Shown here in pieces: positions 54,754 to 64,000 of a stretch of 64,000 nucleotides of DNA (the stretch's first letter is position 1; each line of letters opens with the position of its first letter). Source of the stretch: Athripsodes cinereus (lineage: Eukaryota; Arthropoda; Insecta; Trichoptera; Leptoceridae); NCBI GenBank assembly GCA_947579605.1, contig OX388307.1:7603237-7667236 (forward strand), in the 5' to 3' direction. A program made the position numbers and the translations under genes. The notes below the pieces were generated by a model that was given only the letters and a program-made list of their open reading frames with translations, made no database searches and had not been told where the DNA came from.

Positions 54754-55470
54754 GGTATTCTTTAGGCGTTCCACCTAATATTGAGTATAGACCATTAAAG
54801 GATGACGTCACAGAAAAAATCATTGAGGGGCATCAGGCATCCCAACACAACAGACGATTACGGTGTAATATTAGGTGGAACGCCTAAAGAATACCTAATA
54901 ATCAAAAAAACTGTCAGTGTCGATTTTGTTATTATTTTGTCGTCTGACTTTCTTTTTTTCTCTTATGGCACAACATCCTACAAGGATGATTTGCGCAATC
55001 TGACTGTTTGCCCCCCAAGCAAAAGCAAATCCATAGACAAGACCACGTGACCTTTAATGGTCTATACTGACAGTCGGAAGCAAAGAGAATATAATACTAC
55101 GTAATAGTCGGAAGGATAATACCGACATGACAACACTCTTCTTGGAAATAATTTACTATCTGAGATAGCGTGTGCTAGGGTACTTTATCTCTTTTTCACA
55201 CATACTTAGAACTACGCAGTTAGAAAGATATACGTCCTTAAGCATTTTCTTTCACGTGGTACGCTTTTTTCTTTTATAGATATATGTAGGTACCTTATTA
55301 CCTTATACTGATAGCATGTTATTTAATATTACGTTAGTTTTTGAACGATAATAATAAATTATGGTCAAGTTGGTAAACACTGTGAATGTGTTGTATTTCG
55401 TCTGTTGTGTTGGGATGCCTGATGACCCTCAATGATTTTCTGTGACGTCATCCTTTAATGGTCTATTCTT
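54754..55470. mobile_element. Nested inverted repeats around a TAGACCATTAAAGG element
   Basis: Outer pair B: TAGACCATTAAAGGATGACG to CAACACAACAGACG (54793..54860) against its complement at 55388..55467, arms of about 70 bp. Pair A: ATTCTTTAGGCGTTCCACCT (54758) against AGGTGGAACGCCTAAAGAAT (54871..54893). A third partial B copy, ACCTTTAATGGTCTATACTG, is at about 55050. The A pair straddles the left B arm, showing a nested insertion or rearrangement. Confidence 0.6.
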
Positions 55471-56142
55471 TAAGAAAACCGAGGAGATTTTGAAATATTT
55501 CAAATTTCTATAGCATTTGAAATTACGTCAGGGGGGGGAGGGGGTAGAAATAATATTATATTGAGCATGTAACTTTTTTCATTCGATATGAAAGTATCCG
55601 GTATTAAAACAATAGTCGGTGCAAATACCCATTATGTTGTAGGAAAAGGTCCTGTTAGAAAATATTCTTTAAGAAAACCGATCGTTTCAAATTCCTACGC
55701 CATTTTGAAGAATTTAGGAATTTTTAACCTCCACAAGCAGTGGTTTTGTAAAATAAAATATGGTCACACAGAATAATAACACGATATTAAATATTGTACT
55801 GTACTAAAATTTTATGTAGGATGGGTATGAAAAATACAAAATAATAAATTTTGTAAGTATTTAGAATATTAACAATATCTTTTTTTCGGAATTACTGCTA
55901 TCTGCATTGAAATCATCAAACAAGTCAACGAAGTCTCTTGTGATTCAAATTTATCCCGGAAGATGTTTTATTATGAACTTTTCTACAAATTAATACTTTT
56001 TGTATAATATATATTTTGTTGAAAAGCTTGTTGAAAAGCCAAAAAAGAAATAAAAAAAGAAGAAAAAGAAGAAAGTTATTCTCTATGGTTATTAACTTGT
56101 CAACAATGCCATTTGATTGTCAGAATTGGCATTTGGCGCGTA
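55471..56142. other. AT-rich spacer, no gene seen
   Basis: Contains a poly(G) run at about 55531 and an A/AG-rich stretch near 56045. The 62-codon frame at 55588 is unsupported. Confidence 0.35.
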
Positions 56143-57128
56143 ACACCCGAATTCATAGTCGTAACTTGAGTATTCCTTGATACTTGAGTGCTAGCCAAGT
56201 AGCGGTTTTCATTTCATAGTCCTATAAAACTAACCCAAGTAGTACTCAAGTACCTGTGAATCCCAAGTCGTCGTCGGACACGACTTGAGCGTTACTTAGA
56301 AATGTCAAACGCCGTTGATGTATTTTATTTTGCCTTTTTCTAGTAATTTACCTTTAATAAGGTATATAGTATGCAAAGATCCTATTTATAAATAAAATTA
56401 TTTGCTAAATAAGTAATAAATACTTACATTATTTATAAAATTTTATACATAACATGATCGTCATGTCAGATAACAATGCAGATATTACATTTTGTCCAGA
56501 TATTCGACACTATTTTTTTCATATTTAATGATTAATTTGCTAAATACATTGATCTAACATGTTAACATATTAGATCAATGGCTAAATATGAATAAATCCG
56601 TAATTTATTTTAAACAAATTTCTTATATTATAATCTGAAACGCAAAACAAAACAAGACAACGGGACCGACGACAGGGAAGCATAGAACAATAAACTTAAG
56701 TACGGGGAACGACGACGGTTTGTCGTTTGTGATTTTTGAGGTTATGTTAAATGGCAGACGTAGTGATGTGTACTTCGTTTTCTATAATATAACAATAGTG
56801 CGAGGTTGTACATTTTACTATCATTTTATGTTTAAATTTACTATAAAATGTTACAAAACAATATTTAAATAGTACTAATCGAAGAATTACACAATAATAA
56901 AGAGTTAAACCGTGTTTTTTATGCTTTAAAACATAATTAAAAATACATTTTGTTTAGTGGCAATACTTTTCGCCACAATAATTATTTTCCCCACGACTCA
57001 AGCGTTAACTTAGCGAAGTAAAGGAGCAGTGTTTGTCTATAGAATGCATCCACATCTTGAGTATTGCTTTTTACTTGAGTGCTCCTCGGCCAAGTATTAC
57101 TCAAGTAAACGACTATGAATTCGGGTGT
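56143..57128. mobile_element. Inverted-repeat element with ACACCCGAATTCATAGTCGT ends
   Basis: 986 bp. Left ACACCCGAATTCATAGTCGT, right ACGACTATGAATTCGGGTGT, an exact 20-bp complement. Subterminal ACTTGAGTAYT/ACTCAAGT words alternate in both end regions (56168..56290 and 56995..57110). No transposase frame. No clear target duplication. Confidence 0.8.
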
Positions 57129-57839
57129 CAGTGTGTTGGGCATATTTAATTCTACTTATATTCACTTAATCGTATAGTTTTCACCTAAGAAATGACAATG
57201 AAATGATTGTCAATAAATGTGCTTTTACATAAAATAACACCTGATTTACTCTAACCTAACCTACAAATCAGTTTACTGTACAAATTTCAGTACTTGTGAC
57301 ATGTCAAACGCATACGAAAATGCTAATAATTAATTTTGTGTTTAAAAAACAGCAAGATTCCACCGGATTCTTATTCTCAAAATAATCGAAGCTTAGATGT
57401 ATTCACATAAGAAATTCATGTTATTATAATCGTTGCAAATCTTTTGTTAAATTTCACTTTCAGCACTTCCAGGATAGATTTTATACTGTCCAAAGAGATC
57501 TCAAGCCAAAGATGTTACTTGATAATCAACTCAAATGTCAAAATATCAGGCTTCGGATTAATTCATTTGGTAAGAGAACACATTAATATTATTTCACAGT
57601 ATTTCATTACAACACTTATTATGTGTATTTAATATTTGTTAGCATAAAATGAATGTCTTTCGTAATTACAGGTTGTTGTGTGTTGTAGAATAACCTTGTT
57701 TGAACTACAATATTTCATTTACAAAATAATACTTCATTTACTTAGAAAACATTACATCCGATTATATTAAAAGGATAGAGTTCTTTTTATCTAGGATATC
57801 ATAAAATAAACCCCTGGATAGCCCTGTTAAAGGCAATTG
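57129..57839. other. AT-rich spacer, no gene seen
   Basis: Nothing recognisable. Confidence 0.35.
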
Positions 57840-57960
57840 TTTGTAAAAATATACATATCACATCCTAAATTTAGTGATGAAGTTTGCCACCCATCCTGAA
57901 TGTCTTACTTTTTGTTGGTACAGCGAGGACAGCTTGAATGATTATTACATGCTCATTCAT
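57840..57960 (+). repeat. TAG-tail element, central fragment
   Basis: AAAATATACATATCACATCC, GATGAAGTTTGCCACCCATC, CTGAATGTCTTACTTTTTG, GGTACAGCGAGGACAGCTTG. Lacks the 3' part and tail. Confidence 0.7.
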
Positions 57961-58081
57961 AGTAATAGAAAAAGTATATTTTTATATGTGCGAATAAATA
58001 GAAGTCCCCTGACTCCTAAAATATCTAGGCATGAGGTGAGAGTATTCTTTGTTTTAACTTTATATTTATGAATTTTCAGTT

Positions 58082-58300
58082 CTTATGAATATGGTGGGAA
58101 GGCGCCAAATGTCCTGGCTAAGAAACATCAGAAAGTGAAACGGAATCCAGAGTGTGTAAGAACTGTTCCAGGTAGCACAGGACAGAGAAGCGTACTCCAG
58201 GGTGATAGCCGACGTTGGGGGGACCTGACATGGTTTTTGGAAGGAGATGAATATTGTAGCAGTACTTGAAGAGAGATGAGTTCAAGTAGAATGAATAGAA
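58082..58300 (+). pseudogene. LINE polyprotein tail fragment
   Basis: Plus-strand GRRQMSWLRNIRK, a stop, NGIQSV, then ELFQVAQDREAYSRVIADVG, matching the RRQ.SWLRNIR.W.G...L...A.DRE.Y....A tail seen in LINEs. Stops and a frameshift are present. A third LINE lineage in this window. Confidence 0.65.
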
Positions 58301-58650
58301 AAGCATTTATGAAGAATTGCATGCATGCATATAGAAATAAACGGTGTTCAAGCCTTTGTGCCACCCCTCAAAGGATGATATTTTGAAAATAAATCTTTAT
58401 GAACAGCGTTGCACATTTATTTAATCCTTCTTCAATATTTACAGATCACATATAGGTAAATGTATTTATTTTAGATAATCAAAACTATAATATTTTCTTT
58501 TGACAAATAACTTTGTAACAAATAAGATTATAAAATAATTGCTGTTTAATTTCAGTGATTGATATATTAATATTAGTAGCTTACATAATATGTCCATTTT
58601 TATAACAATAATTTATTATTTATTTTTATAATTAAAAGTAATTATTACTG

Positions 58651-58818
58651 AAAGATACATCTGGGTTTTGTACAAATACAACCTTATACACCTTTCACAG
58701 TAAGCTACTAAAAACTTGTGTCGGCAAACTCCCCTTTCACGACACAAGCTTTTAGTAGCTTACTGTGAAAGGTGTATAAGGTAGTATTTGGGTTTATAAC
58801 AAAACCCAGATGTATCTT
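58651..58818. mobile_element. 168-bp near-perfect hairpin
   Basis: Left AAAGATACATCTGGGTTTTG, CACCTTTCACAGTAAGCTAC; right GTAGCTTACTGTGAAAGGTG, CAAAACCCAGATGTATCTTT. The loop is only about 12 bp (AACTCCCCTTT). The arm equals the 3' part of the SINE-like copy at 12138..12220. Confidence 0.85.
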
Positions 58819-58967
58819 TTTTTAAAAAAAAGTGGAAGTATTTCCGAAAAGCTAAATATCAATAAAGCGAACGATGTTCTTTATATTATTTTGATATTAA
58901 TCTAAATCAAAATGAACTTTCACAGTGCTTCCTATCTAAAATTTAAAAGCTATTTATAACATACATA

Positions 58968-59193
58968 GACAATTCACACAGATCGAGCTAGTCCCAAACT
59001 CAGATGAATCTTGTATTATGGGTACTAACGCGACGATACACACATTTATACAATGCACTAAACACATATACATGTAACACCCAGACCCAGGACAATTTGA
59101 AAAAGGTCATTCTTCAATTTGCCCTGGCCGGGAATCGAACCCGGGACCTCATGACTCAAAGGCAAGAGCGTTACCTCCACGCCACACCGGCCA
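58968..59193 (-). mobile_element. tRNA-headed SINE, minus copy 2
   Basis: The minus strand starts TTGGCCGGTGTGGCGTGGAG, B-box GGTTCGATTCC. Body and end as in 36655..36880. All head and body blocks are present. Confidence 0.88.
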
Positions 59194-59549
59194 ACATATA
59201 TTTATTCTATGATTATAATCTTCTCATCTTATTTTATTTCTTTTAAATACATTTTTATCATGATTTATTACTTTATTTTAAATCTTACTTTATTATAGTT
59301 TATTCATTGATCTGAATCTTTCACCATAATTTATTTTTAATACATTTTATCATTTTGATTTGATATTTTATTTTATACATTCATTTGAATCTATTCATAT
59401 TATTTAATTTGTTGTAAATATATTTTAATACATTACTTTATTTTATTATGTTAAAAAAATCTTATTTTGTTCACTTATTTGTGTTATATTATTATTATTT
59501 ATCTATCATTATGGATATCAATCATGCAGTAAAGCTGATATCTTTGAAT
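59194..59549. other. Very AT-rich spacer
   Basis: TTTATT/TTATTT-rich, internally repetitive (also 60060..60330). No gene. Confidence 0.4.
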
Positions 59550-59950
59550 GAGTCCATGACGTTACTGCACTCTGTCAAGTCCATTTTTAAAAGAATTTAC
59601 ACTCCCGGCAACAACAAATCTATACGCAGCCCGTTCCAAGCATCCACAACTCTGTAACTTAAAAAGTGTTTATGTGGATTATGGGCAAACACACTTATGT
59701 TCAGCTTAAGGCTGTGCAACACGAGTGCTCATTGTAGATTTGGGGCAGTTCAGGACAGTCATAATAATCATTCAACACCTTGAATGTCTCATTCTCCTTT
59801 CTTTAGGCGTTGTCAGTCCCAAGGCCTCCAGTCGCTCCTCATATGTCAAATCCTTAAGCCCCACTCCCAGTTTGGTGTACCTTCACTGAACTCTCTCCAA
59901 TGCTATATCTTTCTCCAAATATGGCGACCAAATTTAAAAGCCGTTCTCTA
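59550..59950 (-). pseudogene. CR1/L2-type LINE C-terminal remnant
   Basis: The minus strand reads LKDLTYEERLEALGLTTPKE RR, then after frameshifts AAYRFVVAGSVNSFKNGLDR. This is the common C-terminus of CR1-like LINEs (L.YEERL..LGL.TL..RR ... SVNSFKNRLD). Degraded by several shifts. In the neighbouring minus sequence FGRHIWRK is also suggestive. Confidence 0.7.
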
Positions 59951-60594
59951 ATAGCGGCCGAACATAAGTTGTACATTTTGACTAGTAACTATTCGTTCAC
60001 TTGAATCTTTTTATAGTGTTCTTATTTTTACTGTTGATTGATTTTTAATCTTACTATAATCATTTATTCTTATTTTATTCATTCATTTAAATACATCCAT
60101 CTTAATATATTGTTTTAAATACATTTTCATCATGATTTGTTACTTTGACTTGAGTTTAATCTTATTTAATTTGTTGATCTAAATCTATTCATCATAATTA
60201 TATTAATTGTGTTAAATACATTGTATCATGATTTATTATTTTTAGTCTTATTTTATTAATTTGTTCTTATTTGATTCATTCATTTGAATCTATTCATCTT
60301 GTTTTATTTGTTTTTCATATATTTTAATCATAATTTATCATAATCATACTTTTAATATTGATCTTTTAGCTAAAGGATTGTGAGTTATTTGGTACTGAAT
60401 TTACAGTTATTTGTTAGTGATTCATTTAACTTTGATTTCTTTAATACTTCTCAGGTAAATATAGGATCTTCGCTGGTCCACCTTTTGATATTGCATTTTG
60501 TTGTCATGTCAATTATAGAAATTGACTGTCTGATCCTGTGTCTTGCCTTGAAAAAAAAATCAGTCAATTGTAAGACCAACTAAAAATTCTTTCA
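59951..60594. other. AT-rich spacer, no gene seen
   Basis: Repeated CATTCATTTGAATCTATTCA/TTATTT motifs in 59280..59450 and 60060..60330, a diffuse AT-rich low-complexity region. Confidence 0.4.
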
Positions 60595-60824
60595 CCCGTG
60601 GAGCACCTGGAAAAGAATCCGTCTCTAGATATTTTCCATAAGTTTTCAAGTATCTTTTAAAAGGAAGTCTTTGAAAAAATAAAGACATTGTACATCTCAT
60701 ATCAGTGATGAGGCTTGTCATTTTCCTGAATAACACAATTTTTTGTGGGCATGGAGAAGACGGCTTGCATAATTATTGCATCCAGCTGTCTACCTCACTT
60801 GTGGGATATGGCGTGATAGTAATA
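60595..60824 (+). repeat. TAG-tail element, nearly full plus copy
   Basis: CCCGTGGAGCACCTGGAAAA, AAGTTTTCAAGTATCTTTTA, GACATTGTACATCTCATATC, CTCACTTGTGGGATATGGCG, TGATAGTAATAGTATA. Confirms the 5' boundary seen at 21060. Confidence 0.75.
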
Positions 60825-60828
60825 GTAT

Positions 60829-60975
60829 ATACGCCATATCCTACAAGTGGGGTATCCAGTAGACCAGCTGCATGTAATAAACATGCTCTCCATGCCAACA
60901 TAACACATTTAGGACACTTGCTTTTTACATGACACTCGAAAAGAGAGGGAAACCAATTTTTCGTTGGGTGCTTCA
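60829..60975 (-). repeat. TAG-tail element, minus copy, tail to tail with the previous
   Basis: TATACGCCATATCCTACAAG, TGGGGTATCCAGTAGACCAG, CTCTCCATGCCAACATAACA, ATGACACTCGAAAAGAGAGG, TTTTCGTTGGGTGCT. Reads the family from 3' to 5'. Confidence 0.75.
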
Positions 60976-62639
60976 CATAACAAATAGGTATATATCTATA
61001 TCCATATTATATATCCATTTGTGCTAAGAGAAAATTATTCAAAACTCGAATATCGAACAAACATGAATTAAAGATAAAAAATAAAATACTGATTACTTTT
61101 ATTATGAATTGCTTTCATAGTAAAGGTAAACTGTGTTTTATTTTTTATCTTTAATTCATTAAAATGAAGATAATTTAAATTAAATACAACCATTACTGCA
61201 TACATTTATTTTTATTAGTGCCTGTGACATCATGTTGACATGGTGTAAAATTTTATACAGCACACATACTGAAAGTTCAAGGAAGTAGGTTTTTCATTAC
61301 AAAGTTGATTCTTTGTATTGATAGCTTCTGTGGCCGTGTGAATATGAACTGATGATCTCATGCATTCAGAAAGCTTGACTGAAACAAAAATAAAAAGAGT
61401 TTGAAATTTAAGGACAATGACTAAATGTCATCTAGATTCAAAAAGACTATTTTCTCAATAAAATTCATTAGTCTTATATGGCAATAAATCTCAGATGGTA
61501 GGTATAGCTAATTGATTTTTTCCCATCTATCTACAACTGGATTTCAGATCCATAGGATACCTAGTAAACTAGCTATACGTTGAATACACAGGTTATTCTA
61601 CGATAGGAAAACTGAGACAATCCTGCTAGATGACAGTCGATCAGTGAATCAAAAGTGTCGTTCTGTTCATGATGTTTTAGTGGAAGATTTACTCTATTCC
61701 TTGTGGGGTCGGATTTCCTTTTGGAGTTAACTATAATTTACAAAAATATAAATGACGCAACACATCAGTGAAGTCCCTAGGATAAAACAAGTCTCCCATT
61801 TATTCTGTACACATATATTCCAGTGTTCTGCAAGAGACAAATATTCATATAACATTTCACATGAGACAATTAGTATCTTCATTTTATTCTGATTTAACAA
61901 TAATCTGTCTTATATTCAAATAAAGTGGAAAGAATGACCTGTTTGTTGAATATTCTGTCTCTTCCACTCGTGAAATATGATATATAAGCAAATATTAAAT
62001 ACATTCACCTGTCACTATTCAGATATGTTGCTAAAGATGCAAAATTTATCAGGAAGTTAAGCACAACAAGCGGACTTACAAAATAAAGGTTAGTTAATTT
62101 TATTAATCATCAAAGAATGCATCAATATATTTATGAGCATGATAATGACATCAGAGAACCGTCTTTTTGATAATGATAATATTATTATAACAAATTACTA
62201 CAGTATGTAGCCAGTATTGCGCTCTGTAAGTTCATGTTAAATTTATTAATATCAAAACACAGGGGTTTAGCGATTACACAACTCTATTGACGGGATTAGT
62301 TTTCAAGAAAGTCCGCTTCCATTTCAAAAGTTAATTAAGAAAGTTGTTTATCTTACAGTCAATGACCTTTATTGTATTAAGTCTACTCTTATAGTACAGT
62401 TAATGTATTGTGGACACAACTATAAATTTAAGAAATGATCACTTTTGTGGTTAGATTTAAAGATATTCTCTAGCGAGCCGAATATCTGCATTTGGTTTTC
62501 TACTATATTGGGGAGATAATAAAAAACAATTTAGAGATGTGTAATTTTCAACCAAGATAGATAAAGAGCAAAATTGCTACTAATTATTTAAATAGTGATA
62601 ATTGTTGCTTATTTTGGTGTATATTTTTGGAGTGTTTGC
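60976..62639. other. AT-rich spacer, no gene seen
   Basis: No recognisable exon, frame or element boundary over 1.6 kb. Confidence 0.4.
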
Positions 62640-63120
62640 AACAAAAAAAACTTACCTCTCTATAATTGATTGTTGCGTTGTATCTTGCTTGTCCATACGA
62701 GGTGTAAGAGTATGTATGGTTCTTCTTCTTCACGTGTCTTGCCAGCTGGAGAGGTGTCTTCTGCGGCCCTCGACCTTCCCCTTCATGAGGAGCTGGAGTA
62801 TGGTGTGTTTTTTACCTCTCATCACATAGCCCAAATATAATATTTTACAGAGCTCCAGGATATTCTTAGCATTGTACGGTGGATCCACATTTCAAACACT
62901 TCAAAGCGGTTAATTATATTAATTTTGAGAGTCCACACTTATACACCGTAAAGTAAGACTGACCATACATAAAATTTGACCATTCTTTGTCTCAGCTTTA
63001 GGTTTATATTGCAGTCACAAAGAAGGTTTTTCATTATTTTAGTAAATGCTGTTTGTGCCACTTCTATTCTGCATTTAATCTCATTTAATACCATACATGC
63101 ACTCTAGTCTTGTGTAGGTA
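62640..63120 (-). pseudogene. LINE reverse transcriptase C-terminal remnant
   Basis: Minus strand: RIEVAQTAFTKIMKNLLCD, NLKLRQRMVKFYVWSVLLYG, VYVWTLKI, FEVFEMWIHRTMLRIS (FEMW block), then YLGYVMRGKKHTILQLLMKG KVEGRR. Frameshifted. Same general tail type as 6434..7000, but a different lineage. Confidence 0.75.
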
Positions 63121-63329
63121 AAAATATAACAGTTAGCAAAGACCAGTTAAGCCATACCTTTTTAAATACCAGGTTAATGATTTGCAGATAACTGGTATAA
63201 TTTTACCTGTTAACAAAAAGGTCTACTGAATCTGAAACAGATATTGCTGTTTCTCCTTTCAAATCGTCGTAAAAAGGTATTGTTCTTTAAACTGTTATTG
63301 GTATTATATCAGTTTCAACAAAACAAAAT

Positions 63330-64000
63330 GGACGAAAGTATACACCTTCAGATTCAAAAGGAAAGAATAAAAAAAATGTTAAAATTATATTGTCGATACA
63401 TCATATTTGATCCTTTTAGCCAAGTGCTTTCTTATTATTACATTATAATAAATTTGCTCCTAAATCGAAACGAGCATTGGAACACAGATTTAAAAAGCGA
63501 TATAAAATGTTAATATTAGTTCATGTCGTAAAAGAGATAAAATAACAAAATCGAAATATCACATTATCGATATATCATATTGGATCCTTTTGATTAAGTG
63601 TTTAAATATACCTATCTTTCATCAAACTTACTCAATAGTCGAAACGCATAACAGTTTAAATACCATTTTAACTACAGTAGTTATAGTTCATGTCGTAAAA
63701 GAGATAAAATAACATAATCGAAATATCACATTATCGATATATCATATTGGATCCTTTTGATTAAGTGTTTATATTTACCTATCTTTCATCAAACTTACTC
63801 AATAGTCGAAACGAATAACAGTTTATATAACAGTTTAACTAGAGTAGTTATAGTACATGAGATGAGTTATAGTAGGTACTCACATAAAAAGGGATGAAAT
63901 AATTAAATATGAATAGAGGATTGTCGATTCAATTCATTCGTTCCTTTAAATTAAGTGCTATCATGTTACTTATTTTATCAAACTTCGTCTAAAGTTAAAC
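63330..64000 (+). repeat. 167-bp tandem repeat running off the right edge
   Basis: GTTCATGTCGTAAAAGAGAT at 63519 and 63686 marks a 167-bp period. Shared blocks: CGAAATATCACATTATCGAT, ATTGGATCCTTTTGATTAAG, CTATCTTTCATCAAACTTAC, TCAATAGTCGAAACG. A diverged unit precedes (about 63350..63517, TTGTCGATACATCATATTTG) and another follows (63853..64000). Units toward the left are more diverged. Confidence 0.85.

Overview
The window is AT-rich, repeat-dense animal DNA with spliced genes, most likely from an insect. Lepidoptera is my best guess, based on recurrent short GTAGGTACCT-type motifs, tRNA-headed SINEs, RTE- and CR1/Jockey-group LINEs and many small inverted-repeat transposons. I could not check the species. 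Two host genes can be fully reconstructed, and both close in frame across all nine coding exons.

Gene 1, plus strand, 13872..25103, encodes a predicted secreted protein of 420 residues: a signal peptide, a 13-cysteine N-terminal module, then four thyroglobulin type-1 domains. The third domain has lost two cysteines that normally pair with each other. Gene 2, minus strand, 52305..32701, encodes lunapark (388 residues), the ER three-way-junction protein, with two membrane segments, a C2-C2 zinc finger and the LNPARK motif that gave the family its name. The two genes are convergent. About 7.6 kb of AT-rich DNA without a recognisable gene lies between their stop codons.

Layout: 1..13.8 kb is a transposon graveyard (an intact RT-coding RTE-type LINE fragment at 1186..2742, a Tigger-like element at 2807..3688, LINE tails, MITEs, a tRNA-headed SINE). 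13.9..25.1 kb is gene 1, whose introns hold three hAT elements with 8-bp target duplications (TSDs), a foldback element built of 20-bp repeats, and a Penelope-like GIY-YIG remnant. 25.1..32.7 kb is intergenic. 32.7..52.3 kb is lunapark. Its introns hold two EN/RT LINEs in opposite orientation (37.5..40.97 kb minus, 48.34..52.1 kb plus), a 560-bp palindrome, a 42-bp minisatellite and several MITEs. 52.3..64 kb is intergenic, with large inverted-repeat elements, LINE remnants and a 167-bp tandem repeat running off the right edge.

The most abundant unnamed item is a short element of about 245 bp with a (TAG)n tail, present in some 15 copies and fragments. The most informative mobile family is a 202-211 bp MITE whose three full copies are all flanked by a 3-bp CWG duplication. 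I saw no bacterial-type operon, CRISPR array or functional tRNA/rRNA gene. All reading was by eye; family names for repeats are by motif and not by database search.
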